64,000 bases of DNA, from assembly GCA_017307865.1 (NCBI GenBank), contig JAFKGE010000016.1, positions 1-64,000 of the forward strand, given 5' to 3'. The stretch's first letter is position 1. Each line of letters begins with the position of its first letter. Made by a program: the position numbers and the translations under genes. Shown here piece by piece: positions 42,683 through 50,659 of this stretch. Under the pieces are notes generated by a model. It was not told the origin of the DNA. It worked only from the letters and a program-made list of their open reading frames with translations, and searched no databases. The stretch is from Burkholderiales bacterium. GTDB lineage: Bacteria; Pseudomonadota; Gammaproteobacteria; Burkholderiales; Burkholderiaceae_C.

Positions 42683-45118
42683 TCACGGCCGCGCGGCGGG
42701 CGCGGCGGTGGGGAAGGCGCCGCTGTGCAGCAGGCCCTGCATGCGGTCGCGCAGCTCGCGGCTGACGGCGCGGGCGTCTTCGTCGGAGCGCAGCACGCGC
42801 GGCGTCAGGATGACCAGCAGCTCGGTGCGCTCGGCGCTGCTCTTGTGCTGGCCGAACAGCGCGCCCAGCACCGGGATGGACGACAGGAAGGGCAGGCCGG
42901 ACTTGCCGCTGCTGGCGCTGTCCTTGATCAGGCCGCCCAGCACCAGGGTTTCGCCCGAGCGCACGGCGACCTTGGAGTTGATCTGGCGCTGCATGAAGGT
43001 GGGGTAGCCAACGGTGGCGGCCGAGGTGGAGTCGGGGCCGATGTCGGTCACGATCTGGTCGATGTCGAGCGTGACCAGGTCGCCCGCGCTGACCGAGGGC
43101 GTGACGCCCAGCATGACGCCGGTGTCCTTGTACTGGATGTTGGTGGTGGTGCTGGGGGCGGTGCTGCTGCCGGTGTTGTAGTAGGTGGTGCCGGTGTTGA
43201 CGGGCTGCTGGGTGCCGACCTGGATGGCGGCGGTGTGGTTGTCGAGCACCATCAGCGAGGGGCTGGACATGACCTTGACCAGCGACTTGTTGGCCAGCGC
43301 GGAGAGCACGGCGACGACGTTGGAGCCGTTGATCAGGCTGTAGGTGAAGCTGCTGCTGGTGGCGCCCGCGGCGGCGGCGGTGGCGGGGTTGCCCAGCGTG
43401 CCGACGCCGGTGCGCCCGGCGGTGCCGCCGTTGAAGGTCCATTGCAGGCCGTACTGCAGGCCGTCGCCCAGGGTGACTTCGACGATGGAGGCCTCGATGA
43501 GCACCTGGGCGCGCTGGATGTCGAGCCGGCGCAGGGTGGCGCTGATGCGCTCGTATTCGGCGGCGCTGGCGTGGATCAGCAAGGTGTTGTTGATCTGGTC
43601 GGCCATGACGCGCACGCCGCTGGCCAGCTGGGTGGTGACCACGCCGGGGCCCTGGGGCTGCTGGGCGTTGTTGCGGTTGCCCGTGGCCCCGCCGGCGCCC
43701 AGGCCGAAACCGCTGCCGCCCATGCCGCCGATACCACCCGTGCCGCCGTAGCCACCGGTGTTGCCGAAGCCACCGGTGTTGCCGAAGCCGCTCGACTGGT
43801 TGCGGTTGCCGAACTGGCTGGCGAAGCTGCTGTTGACGTTGTTGGTGAGGCCCGGGGCCACGCCGCTGGGGCCGCCGTTGCTGCCCTGCGGGCCGCCGCC
43901 GTAGATGCCGTTGAGCAGCTCGGCCAGGTGGCTGGCGGAGCCGTTCTGCACCTTGTAGACGAACAGCTGGGGCTCGGTGCTGTTCAGGTTGGGCTGGTCG
44001 AAGCGCTCGATCCAGTAGCGCGCCTCGTCCAGGTAGGCGGCGCGCGGGCTGATGACCAGCACGGCGTTGATGCGCTCGATGGGCACGATGCGCAGCGCGC
44101 CGAAGATGGGGCTGCCCTCGGCCAGGCCCTGCAGCGGCTGCGGCGCGGCGGCGCCGGCGGGCGCCGGGCGGTTGCCCGCCGCGCGGGCCACCGCCGCGGT
44201 CGGCGCCTGGCCGCTGGCACCGCCGCCGGCCGCCGCGCCGGCCGCCGTGCCGGTGGACAGCAGGCGCAGGGCGGTCTCGACGTCGGCGGCGCTGGTGTAC
44301 TTGAGCGGAAACACGCCCACCGACATGCCGCGCAGCAGGTTGACGTCGAAGGTCTTGACCAGGTCGAGCCAGCCCTCGGCCTCGGCGCGGGTGCCGCGCA
44401 TGACGAGGATGTTGCGCAGGCTGTCGACGCGCACGATGGCGTCGGACGCGACCATGGGGCGCAGGATGTTGGCCATTTCGCCCGCGCCCAGGTATTCGAG
44501 CGGGATGATGACGGTGCCGTAGCCGGGTGGCAGGGGCTTGCCGGGCTCGGCCAGCACCGGCACGCTGACGATGCCCTTGAGCGCCTCGGGGCTGCCGACG
44601 TGGTAGGTGCCGTGGGCGTCGCGCGCCATCACCACGCCGCTGGCCTGCAGGGCGCTTTCAAGCAGCAGCAGGGCGCGGTCGGGGCTGACGGCCTGGCGCG
44701 TGGTGAGGGTGATGGTGCCGTTCAGCGGCGGATGCACCACGTAGTCGACCTTGAGCAGGTCGCCCAGCACCACCTTGACCACCTCGGACACCGGCGCCGA
44801 TTCGAACTTGAGCGCGGTGCTGGCGCCCTTGGCCGGGCCGGCGAACCTGACGGCCGGCGGCGCCACCACGCGGTCGTTGCCGCGGATGATGATGGGCTCC
44901 ATGGCGGCGGCTTCGGACGCGGCCGGCGCCGGGGCGGCAGGGGCCGGCGCACTGGCCTGCAGCATGGCGGCGCTGGCGGGCGCCGGCGCGCCCCAGGCCA
45001 CCTGGGCGGGGGCCGTTGAAGCGGGGCCGGTGTCCAGATCGGCGCAGGCAGCCAGCATGCCGGTCAGGGTCAGCGCGAGCAGTGGGGCAAAGAGACGGGA
45101 CATGGGCAGGGTGGACAT
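42683..45118 (-). CDS. gspD: Type II secretion system secretin GspD
   Basis: 811-aa outer-membrane channel subunit. It starts with a lipoprotein-type signal (LALTLTGMLAAC). N-domains follow (VDYVVHPPLNGTITL; FPLKYTSAADVETALRLL), then a Gly/Asn-rich insert around residues 430-490, and the secretin core with VTLGDGLQYGLQWTF, VMSSPSLMVLDNHTAAIQVGTQQPV, GVMLGVTPSVSAGDLVTLDI and VRSGETLVLGGLIKDS. The C-terminus ends VLRSDEDARAVSRELRDRMQG, the S-domain region for a pilotin. It is last in the gsp cluster rather than first. A further Met (MSRLFAPL) 5 codons in is an alternative start. Confidence 0.93.
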   Translation of the reverse strand: MSTLPMSRLFAPLLALTLTGMLAACADLDTGPASTAPAQVAWGAPAPASAAMLQASAPAPAAPAPAASEAAAMEPIIIRGNDRVVAPPAVRFAGPAKGASTALKFESAPVSEVVKVVLGDLLKVDYVVHPPLNGTITLTTRQAVSPDRALLLLESALQASGVVMARDAHGTYHVGSPEALKGIVSVPVLAEPGKPLPPGYGTVIIPLEYLGAGEMANILRPMVASDAIVRVDSLRNILVMRGTRAEAEGWLDLVKTFDVNLLRGMSVGVFPLKYTSAADVETALRLLSTGTAAGAAAGGGASGQAPTAAVARAAGNRPAPAGAAAPQPLQGLAEGSPIFGALRIVPIERINAVLVISPRAAYLDEARYWIERFDQPNLNSTEPQLFVYKVQNGSASHLAELLNGIYGGGPQGSNGGPSGVAPGLTNNVNSSFASQFGNRNQSSGFGNTGGFGNTGGYGGTGGIGGMGGSGFGLGAGGATGNRNNAQQPQGPGVVTTQLASGVRVMADQINNTLLIHASAAEYERISATLRRLDIQRAQVLIEASIVEVTLGDGLQYGLQWTFNGGTAGRTGVGTLGNPATAAAAGATSSSFTYSLINGSNVVAVLSALANKSLVKVMSSPSLMVLDNHTAAIQVGTQQPVNTGTTYYNTGSSTAPSTTTNIQYKDTGVMLGVTPSVSAGDLVTLDIDQIVTDIGPDSTSAATVGYPTFMQRQINSKVAVRSGETLVLGGLIKDSASSGKSGLPFLSSIPVLGALFGQHKSSAERTELLVILTPRVLRSDEDARAVSRELRDRMQGLLHSGAFPTAAPAARP
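43751..43786 (-). repeat. 18-bp tandem duplication in gspD
   Basis: Two exact copies of GCCACCGGTGTTGCCGAA lie side by side, with a degenerate third unit before them. On the coding strand they give GFGNTG repeats in the Gly-rich insert of the secretin. In-frame changes in copy number would be tolerated. Confidence 0.85.
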
Positions 45119-45153
45119 GGGCTTGAAAAACGGCGGCCGGGACACGCGGCGCG

Positions 45154-45363
45154 TCAGCGTGCCGGCGCGGCGCTGCTGGCCGGGGCCGAGGCGGGCTGGG
45201 CGGGCGCGCCGCCGCCGAAGGCGCCGTATTTCGGCTGGCGGGGCGGGGCGGGCGGCTCGGTCACCCAGGCGTTGCCGGCCGGATCGACCGGGCTCTTGGG
45301 GGCGCTGCAGGCCGCGAGGGCCGCGGCGCTGGCCAGGGCCAGCAGGGACAGGCGTTTGAACAT
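45154..45363 (-). CDS. Small lipoprotein in the type II secretion cluster
   Basis: 69 aa. The signal is MFKRLSLLALASAAALAAC, with the lipobox Cys at residue 19; the mature part is about 50 residues, Pro/Ala-rich and apparently unstructured, with WVTEPPAPPRQPKYGAFGGG. It lies between the gspC-like gene and gspD, so a helper such as a pilotin or assembly factor is conceivable, but it has none of the helical structure of known pilotins. The YGAFGGG piece recurs in neighbouring proteins; see findings. Co-transcription is implied by short gaps on both sides (45 and 35 bp). Confidence 0.72.
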   Translation of the reverse strand: MFKRLSLLALASAAALAACSAPKSPVDPAGNAWVTEPPAPPRQPKYGAFGGGAPAQPASAPASSAAPAR

Positions 45364-45408
45364 GGTGTGAACCCTTTCAGAGCGTGAGGGGGTTTGACAA
45401 GGAATCCG

Positions 45409-46182
45409 TCAACGCTTGGCCGCGGAGGGGTCGGGGCGCTGGCCGGGCGGTGTGGGCGCGCGGCCGCCACCGAAGCTGCCGAAACCGGCGGGTGCGGACG
45501 CGGTGGTCGCGGGCGCTGCGGGTGGCGGGGCCTGCGTCTGGGCGGTCGCGGGCGCTGGGGGTGGCGGGGCCTGCGCTGGGGGGGCCGCGGCCGGCGGCGG
45601 GTTGGCTGGGCGAGCAGCGGTCGCGTCGGAACGCACCGGCGGCGCGAACTGGGCAGCGGATGGCGCGGCCTTGGCGGACGGCGCTGGCGCCCCCTCGCCC
45701 GCCGGCACGGCCCAGTCGAGCACCCGCTGCTGGCCGCGGCGGACAAACCGCGCCTGGCGGCCCTGCACGCTTTGCAGCGTCCAGTCGCCCACGGCCTCGC
45801 CCACGCGCACGAAGCGGCTCTGGCCGCCCTCGTCCAGCATGACGCCGCTGAGGGTGGGGCCGGCGACGATGCCTTGCAGCCTGGCCTGCTCGATGGCGCT
45901 GGGCGCCGCGGCCGGCCCCGCGGCGGTCGACGGCGCGCTCGAAGGACGGCGCGTGGCCTCGAACAGCGGGCGCGCCAGCACCACCGGGTAGGTGGCGGCA
46001 GCGGCGGGGTTGGCGTGCAGCAGGGCGGCCTGCACGTCGTCCAGCTTGGGGGCTTGCGGCGCCGGCGCCTGCCAGTGGCGCCAGGCGGCCAGCGGGCCGG
46101 GCGCCCACCACAGGGCGGCCAGCAGCGCCGCCATCACGGCGATGGCGCCGACGTAGAGCGTGGTGGCCAGGCGCGGGGTCAC
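45409..46182 (-). CDS. gspC: Type II secretion inner-membrane protein, GspC/GspN-like
   Basis: 257 aa. A single N-terminal membrane helix (LYVGAIAVMAALLAALWW) is followed by a homology-region-like beta domain (PVVLARPLFEATRRP, ARLQGIVAGPTLSGVMLD, RFVRVGEAVGDWTLQSVQG, about residues 65-155). A long Pro/Ala-rich tail ends FGSFGGGRAPTPP. GspC links the inner-membrane platform to GspD; this protein fits that role, although databases often call such ORFs GspN. The start is GTG with GGAGGA 8 nt upstream, and that ribosome site lies in a duplicated segment between this gene and gspM. No PDZ domain is present. Confidence 0.68.
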   Translation of the reverse strand: MTPRLATTLYVGAIAVMAALLAALWWAPGPLAAWRHWQAPAPQAPKLDDVQAALLHANPAAAATYPVVLARPLFEATRRPSSAPSTAAGPAAAPSAIEQARLQGIVAGPTLSGVMLDEGGQSRFVRVGEAVGDWTLQSVQGRQARFVRRGQQRVLDWAVPAGEGAPAPSAKAAPSAAQFAPPVRSDATAARPANPPPAAAPPAQAPPPPAPATAQTQAPPPAAPATTASAPAGFGSFGGGRAPTPPGQRPDPSAAKR

Positions 46183-46190
46183 CGGACAAT

Positions 46191-46302
46191 CCTCCGCGCT
46201 GCGCGCTGCGGGATTCGCGCTGGGGAGCGGCCCGGCGCGTGCACGAGAAAACCCTCCGCGCTGGCGCGCTGCGGGATTCGCGCTGGGGAGCGGCCCGGCG
46301 CG
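46191..46302. repeat. Tandem duplication between gspM and the gspC-like gene
   Basis: Two copies, 46191-46239 and 46253-46302, start 62 bp apart and differ by a single G insertion over about 49 bp. Each contains CTGCGGGATTCGCGCTGGGG and AGCGGCCCGGCGCG. The minus-strand end of one copy supplies the GGAGGA ribosome site of the gspC-like gene; the other has the same GGAGGG without a start codon. Confidence 0.9.
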
Positions 46303-46303
46303 C

Positions 46304-46867
46304 TCATGGCTTCGCCCGCTCCTTCAGCACGTACAGGTCGAGCTGGCCGAACATGGACTGCGGCTGGTCGCGCAGGCCGCGCAGCTGCGCGCCCAGCTGC
46401 AGGGTATTGGTGAAGATGGCGGGGCGCTGCTGGGCCAGCTCGCGCAGCAGGGCCACCAGCTGCTCCCAGTCGCCTTCGACGCGCAACACCAGGCCGATGC
46501 GGTCGAAACCCTTTTCGTCGCGCGGGGCGGCGCTCTGGCTGCTGGCCACGCGCAGGCCGCGCGCGGTGGCGAGGTCGCGCACCTTTTGCAGCGCGGCGTT
46601 GCCGGTCTGGCTGGGGTCGTCGGCGGCGGGATAGACGAATTGAGACAAATTGGCCGTCAGCGCGCCTGCAGACTGCGCGAACAGCTCCTTGTTTTGTAGC
46701 ATGCCGGCCAGGCGGGCGTGGCGCGGGCCGACGTCGGCCAGCTGCTGGGAGGCCTGGCGGTACTTGGCCACCACGGTCCAGCCGGCCCAGGCCAGCACGG
46801 CCAGCAACAGGCAGCCGGCGGCCAGCAGCCACAGCGACTCGGGGCGCTTGAGGCGTTCGACGTTCAT
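46304..46867 (-). CDS. gspM: Type II secretion system protein GspM
   Basis: 187 aa. A membrane helix near the N-terminus (SLWLLAAGCLLLAVLAWAGW) is followed by a coiled stretch (VAKYRQASQQLADVGPRHARLAGMLQ) and a ferredoxin-like C-terminal domain (LATARGLRVASSQSA ... LRVEGDWEQLVALLRELAQQRPAIF ... FGQLDLYVL). This matches the subtype b GspM proteins. It binds GspL in the inner-membrane platform. The start overlaps the gspL stop by 4 bp (ATGA), so translation is coupled. A tandem duplication follows its stop. Confidence 0.87.
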   Translation of the reverse strand: MNVERLKRPESLWLLAAGCLLLAVLAWAGWTVVAKYRQASQQLADVGPRHARLAGMLQNKELFAQSAGALTANLSQFVYPAADDPSQTGNAALQKVRDLATARGLRVASSQSAAPRDEKGFDRIGLVLRVEGDWEQLVALLRELAQQRPAIFTNTLQLGAQLRGLRDQPQSMFGQLDLYVLKERAKP

Positions 46868-47949
46868 GAGGCCGCCTCCTTGCCAGCCGTCACGGGGCCG
46901 TAGCGGCGCGCGTCGAGCTTCATCTCGATGATGAAGGTTTCCTTGGCGGCGCCGGCGCCGCGCGTGGCGGGCGAGGCCAGGCGCACCTCGTGCGCGCCGG
47001 GCTGGGCGGCCAGGCGCTGCACCAGCGCGGCGGCGTCGTCGGCCTGGCCGTTCAGCACCAGCTTGTCGCCCTCCAGGCGCAGGCCGGTCAGCCAGGCGCC
47101 GTCGGGCAGGGTGCGGGTGAGCAGATCGAGCACCGGGGGCATGGCCAGTTGCTGGTCGAGCAGTTGGCCGACGCTTTGCAGGCGCTCCAGCTCGCGCAGC
47201 AGCGCCTCGCGCTGGGCCAGCTGTGGCGCGGCCTGCTTTTGCAGCGCGTCGAAGGACTGCTGGGCCTGGCGGGCGCGCGCGCGTTGCAGCGCGGTGGGGG
47301 TGACCACCAGCGCGGCCAGCAGGGCCAGCGCCAGCGCGGCCAGGCCCAGGCGGCGGCGCAGGCTGGCGCGCACGCGGCGCGCGCGCTCGCCTTCGCCATA
47401 GCCGCGCAGCACGATGGGGCGCAGCGGCTGGCCGGCCGGCGCGCGGCTGGGCAGCACCCAGACTTCGGGCAGGGGTGGGTCCGCCAGCTGCGCCTCGCGC
47501 AGGCTTTGCTCGACCTGCTGGCGCGAAGTGAGGGCGGCATCGACCTGCAGGCGCTCGCCGGCCACGCGGCGGGCGCTGTAGCCCCACACGGTCTGTTCGG
47601 CGCCGAAGGGGCTGGCGCCGGCGATGTCGAGCTGCACGGCCTGGGCCAGGTCGGCAGGCGCCAGCGGCGGCAGGGTGAGCTGGCGCTCGAGCACGCGCTC
47701 GGCCGGCAGCTGCAGGGCGCGGATGTGTGCCTCGCCCGAGGCGCCGGCGCCGGGCTGGGCCAGCTCGCCCACCATCTGCCAGGCGGCGGCGCCACCGTCG
47801 GACTGGTGCAACTGCACCGGCAGGCGCGGCAGCAGGCGGCGCAGCAGCGGCCATTCGAGCAGCACGCTGCCGGCGGCCTGCCATTGGCGGGGCCACTGCG
47901 CGGGGTCGATGCCGAAGGGGCGGCGGGTGTCGGTCGGATTCAGGTTCAT
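46864..47949 (-). CDS. gspL: Type II secretion system protein GspL (PilN-domain form)
   Basis: 361 aa. The N-terminal cytoplasmic half (WPLLRRLLPRLPVQLHQ ... LPPLAPADLAQAVQLDIAGASPF) is an actin-like/PilM-related piece, reduced compared with classic GspL. A membrane helix (LGLAALALALLAALVVTPTAL, about residue 208) precedes a coiled coil and a PilN-like periplasmic domain (WLTGLRLEGDKLVLNGQADDAAALV ... ETFIIEMKL). It connects the GspE ATPase with GspM. It lies 18 bp after gspK. Length is slightly short against about 390-400 aa for GspL. Confidence 0.85.
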   Translation of the reverse strand: MNLNPTDTRRPFGIDPAQWPRQWQAAGSVLLEWPLLRRLLPRLPVQLHQSDGGAAAWQMVGELAQPGAGASGEAHIRALQLPAERVLERQLTLPPLAPADLAQAVQLDIAGASPFGAEQTVWGYSARRVAGERLQVDAALTSRQQVEQSLREAQLADPPLPEVWVLPSRAPAGQPLRPIVLRGYGEGERARRVRASLRRRLGLAALALALLAALVVTPTALQRARARQAQQSFDALQKQAAPQLAQREALLRELERLQSVGQLLDQQLAMPPVLDLLTRTLPDGAWLTGLRLEGDKLVLNGQADDAAALVQRLAAQPGAHEVRLASPATRGAGAAKETFIIEMKLDARRYGPVTAGKEAAS

Positions 47950-47967
47950 GCAACAGGGGCGCGCCGG

Positions 47968-48840
47968 TCAGCCGGCTGCCGGCATGATCTGGCCTTGGGT
48001 ACGCAGGATGCGCCACGGAGCGGTGCGCGAAGCGCCGGCGCTCAGCGCCACGTCCTGGACAAGGAGCAGTATTTTGCCTGCATCCAGCGGCACGCCGACG
48101 CTCAGGCGGTAAAGATCGGTGCCACCGGTGCCGATGAAGGCGCTGTTGAAGGCGCTGGTGTCGCCCGCCGATGGGCTGCCGGCGCGCTGGCTGAGATAGC
48201 GCGCGACGCCCTGACTGTTGCCCTGCGCCAACACGACCAGCACGCCCGGTGGGGCCGCGGCCGGGTTGACCTGCGCGGTGCCGCGCAGGTCGGCGCTGAC
48301 CAGGGGGGCGATGCGGGCGTACAGGTCGTAACCGAAGCCGGGCACCAGCAGCAGGTCTTCGGGCGCTTCGAAGCGCCGTGGCTGCCCGCGCGCGCTGGTA
48401 TCGGCCGTGAGGGCGACTTCGGGGTGGCCGTCGCGCCACAGCACCAGGCGCGTCGCCAGTTCCTGTGCCTGGGCGACCGGCAGGCCACCGGCCACCTGCA
48501 GCAAAGCCGCCAGCAGATCGGGCGGCGCGCCGTTGAGCGAGATCAGGCCATCGAGCGGCGCCACCTGGACGCTCATCTCGACGCCGCCGTAACTGACCGG
48601 GACCTCGACCAGGCCGGTGGGGCGCTGGCGCTCGACCTGCAACTGCTGCACCACCAGTGCCGCCGCCGCCTCGCCCAGGGCGCGCCCGCTGATCTGGTCG
48701 CGCTGGTTGCCGGCCGCCTGCACCTGCTGGCGCACGGTGCCGGTGACGCCGATCACCATGAGGCTGAGCGCGGCGACAATCCACAGCACGGCGATCAGCG
48801 CCATGCCGGAGGTTTTGTGCAGTGCCGCGTGCCTCGTCAT
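47968..48840 (-). CDS. gspK: Type II secretion minor pseudopilin GspK
   Basis: 290 aa. The prepilin leader MTRHAALHKTSG is followed by MALIAVLWIVAALSLMVIG, a class III pilin-like helix. Position +5 is Ala instead of Glu, as is normal for GspK, the tip subunit. The large C-terminal domain contains the SAM-like helical segments seen in GspK (RFEAPEDLLLVPGFGYDLYARI). The start at MTRH lies 2 bp from the gspJ stop; an upstream Met would lengthen the leader. GspK caps the pseudopilus with GspI and GspJ. Confidence 0.9.
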   Translation of the reverse strand: MTRHAALHKTSGMALIAVLWIVAALSLMVIGVTGTVRQQVQAAGNQRDQISGRALGEAAAALVVQQLQVERQRPTGLVEVPVSYGGVEMSVQVAPLDGLISLNGAPPDLLAALLQVAGGLPVAQAQELATRLVLWRDGHPEVALTADTSARGQPRRFEAPEDLLLVPGFGYDLYARIAPLVSADLRGTAQVNPAAAPPGVLVVLAQGNSQGVARYLSQRAGSPSAGDTSAFNSAFIGTGGTDLYRLSVGVPLDAGKILLLVQDVALSAGASRTAPWRILRTQGQIMPAAG

Positions 48841-48841
48841 G

Positions 48842-49540
48842 TCAGCGTCGGCCTCCACCAAAAGCCCCGATCGTGGCCGACGGGTCGCTGTCGTAGGTGG
48901 GCCGCAGCGCCACGATCAGCGGCGGCCAGGCCGGCGCCGGGCCGTCGACACTGATCTCGACGGCGGTCGGCAGGCCGGTGACCGGCAAGTCCTTGGCGGC
49001 CACGCCGGGCGGGGGCCACACGGGGCTCCAGCGGCCGCTGGCCGGGTCCATGTAGCGCAGGCTCAGCGCGCCGACGGGCGCGGCCAGCACCTGGGCCTGG
49101 GCCTGGCCCCAGGCGTCGTACGTGGGCGCGCCGTCCCACGGCGCGTAGCGCAGCACCAGCTGGCCGCCGGCGGCGCCGCGCTCCAGCGCCAGGCGCAGGT
49201 AGTGGCGCCCGCCCAGGCCGAAGCGCGCGGGCATGACGCCGATCCAGGCCAGCGCGTCGGGGCCGGCCTGGAAGAAGGGAATCTGCGCCGGGCCATCGTC
49301 GACGCGGCCGCTGGCAAAGCGCCGCGCCGACACGCGGCCCAGGGCGTCGTCGAGCAGCGCGGTGGTTAGGCGGTAGTCGTCGGCGGCCTCGATGCGCTGC
49401 TCGACACGCGACTCGACCTGGCCCATGGAGCTCAGCGCGCTGGTCAGCACCAGCATCAGCAGGGCCAGCAGGGTCAGGGCGATCAGCACCTCGACCAGAG
49501 TGAAGCCACCCGGCGCCCGCCGGTTCGCCCAACGGCTCAC
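48842..49540 (-). CDS. gspJ: Type II secretion minor pseudopilin GspJ
   Basis: 232 aa. The 12-residue leader MSRWANRRAPGG is followed by FTLVEVLIALTLLALLMLVL, with Glu at +5 as required for prepilin peptidase and assembly. The globular part begins SSMGQVESRVEQRIEAADDYRLTT and contains LSLRYMDPASGRWSPVWPP. The C-terminus is ATIGAFGGGRR, an odd Gly-rich tail shared in pattern with other proteins of the cluster. It overlaps gspI by 4 bp. It forms the pseudopilus tip with GspI and GspK. Confidence 0.9.
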   Translation of the reverse strand: MSRWANRRAPGGFTLVEVLIALTLLALLMLVLTSALSSMGQVESRVEQRIEAADDYRLTTALLDDALGRVSARRFASGRVDDGPAQIPFFQAGPDALAWIGVMPARFGLGGRHYLRLALERGAAGGQLVLRYAPWDGAPTYDAWGQAQAQVLAAPVGALSLRYMDPASGRWSPVWPPPGVAAKDLPVTGLPTAVEISVDGPAPAWPPLIVALRPTYDSDPSATIGAFGGGRR

Positions 49541-50109
49541 CGCATCACCTCGCCCGGCTGGGGCTTGCGCTCGGGGCGCAAGCTGGCGAGCTCGAAGTGG
49601 CGCGGCGCCGTGCCGTCGCTCCAGGCGACGTCGACCACCACCTCGTGCAGGCGCGCGGCCTGGGGCGAGGCGCCGCTGGTGGGCGTGGGGTACGGGTGGC
49701 TTTGCAGCTGCCAGGCGTAGCCGGCGGCCTCGCCGGTCTCGCTCAGGCCCGCCGCGGGCACGGTCTGGTGCGCGGCCAGCAGGCCTTGGGCCAGCAGCAT
49801 GGCGCGCTCGTGCTGGTCGAGGTTGCCGATCTGGCGCGCGTTGTTGCCGCTGACGCGGTAGAGCATGCCCAGCGCCATGGCGGCGATGGCGAAGGCGACC
49901 AGGATTTCGAGCAGGGAGAAGCCGCGCTGCGTCGATGGGTGACGCCGTCGGCCCCTCACCCCCACCTGCACCCCATGAAGCAAAGCTTCACGGGGGCCCC
50001 GCGCCCTCTCCCCAGAGGGGCGAGGGAGCGAAACCCCTGAGCCGCGCGGGCGAACGACTCCCTCTCCCGCTGGCGGGAGAGGGTTGGGGTGAGGGTGCAC
50101 CCGGCTCAT
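49537..50109 (-). CDS. gspI: Type II secretion minor pseudopilin GspI with a repeat-built N-terminus
   Basis: 190 aa from the ATG that overlaps the gspH stop by 4 bp. The prepilin site is TQRG/FSLLEILVAFAIAAMALG, with Glu at +5; the mature part (YRVSGNNARQIGNLDQHERAMLLAQGLLAAHQ) is normal. But about 50 of the 63 residues before the cleavage site are encoded by a family C repeat (HPHPNPLPPAGEG and onward). Type IV prepilin leaders are usually 5-25 residues. A GTG at 49971 would give a 17-residue leader of normal size, but without the tight coupling to gspH. Which start is used is unknown; either way the repeat sits in the 5' end of the gene. Confidence 0.85.
   Translation of the reverse strand: MSRVHPHPNPLPPAGEGVVRPRGSGVSLPRPSGERARGPREALLHGVQVGVRGRRRHPSTQRGFSLLEILVAFAIAAMALGMLYRVSGNNARQIGNLDQHERAMLLAQGLLAAHQTVPAAGLSETGEAAGYAWQLQSHPYPTPTSGASPQAARLHEVVVDVAWSDGTAPRHFELASLRPERKPQPGEVMR
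49949..50103. repeat. Family C repeat, compound copy 5, inside the gspI 5' end
   Basis: About 150 bp. Outer arms CCCCTCACCCCC and GGTTGGGGTGAGGG are inverted; inside are CCTCTCCCCAGAGGGGCGAG and CCCTCTCCCGCTGGCGGGAG hairpins. It resembles two back-to-back palindromic units. It is open in the gspI frame across its full length and lies between the gspI start codon and the prepilin leader. Confidence 0.8.
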
Positions 50110-50612
50110 GGTGTGATCGCCTCCTGCTCGACGCGGCCCGAGAACCAGTCGACGCGCAGGCGCACGCCGCTGCCGGAGGGGCGGATCAGATCGACGCTGC
50201 CGCCCGAGGCGCCGCCGCGCGGCAGAAAGCGGATGGCCATGCGGCCGTTGCCGGCGCTTTCCTCGGCGGCCATGACGGCGCGCAGGGTCAGCGGCTCGGG
50301 CACGCTGTGCGGCGGGCCGCCCTCGACGCCGAAGGTGCGTGCGCGCAGGTCGACGTCGAAGCGGGTCTCGACGCCCTGGCTTTGCGCCTGCTGGCGCGCG
50401 GCGCGCAGGTCGGTCAGCACCTGGCGCACGGTGTCGCGGTACTGGCTGGATTCGTGCAGGCGCTCGAAGGCGATCGGGATCAGGCCGACCACCAGCGCCA
50501 TCAGCGCGATGACGACCAGCAGCTCGATCAGGGTGAAGCCGCGGGCCTTGCGGGCGACGTGGCGGTCGTCGCAAGAAACTATGCTTTTCATAGCTGCTCG
50601 CGCTTGATTCAT
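50106..50612 (-). CDS. gspH: Type II secretion minor pseudopilin GspH
   Basis: 168 aa. The leader MNQARAAMKSIVSCDDRHVA plus RKARG ends before FTLIELLVVIALMALVVGL, with Glu at +5. The globular domain includes LTDLRAARQQAQSQGVETRFDVD and a C-terminal VRLRVDWFSGRVEQEAI. The first 11-12 codons (MNQARAAMKSIV) fall inside family A repeat copy 5, so the start codon is repeat-derived; the second Met (MKSIV) is also in the repeat. It follows gspG after a 47-bp gap and overlaps gspI by 4 bp. Confidence 0.9.
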   Translation of the reverse strand: MNQARAAMKSIVSCDDRHVARKARGFTLIELLVVIALMALVVGLIPIAFERLHESSQYRDTVRQVLTDLRAARQQAQSQGVETRFDVDLRARTFGVEGGPPHSVPEPLTLRAVMAAEESAGNGRMAIRFLPRGGASGGSVDLIRPSGSGVRLRVDWFSGRVEQEAITP

Positions 50613-50645
50613 CAGCGCCAGAGCCCTATTTGATCCATATTTTTG
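50578..50645 (+). repeat. Family A repeat, copy 5
   Basis: TCATAGCTGCTCGCGCTTGA then TCATCAGCGCCAGAGCCCTA and a T-rich edge (CATATTTTTG), the best full-length copy. It fills the gspG-gspH gap and runs into gspH, supplying its start codon and N-terminal codons. Confidence 0.82.
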
Positions 50646-50659
50646 CCCGAGCGGGCGGC

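Noticed and set aside
40292-45019. A 1575-codon open frame on the plus strand
   Set aside because: It runs antisense through the exported-protein, lipoprotein and gspD genes, is made of His/Gly/Val/Arg-rich low-complexity sequence and has no domain pattern; it is a by-product of high GC codon use.
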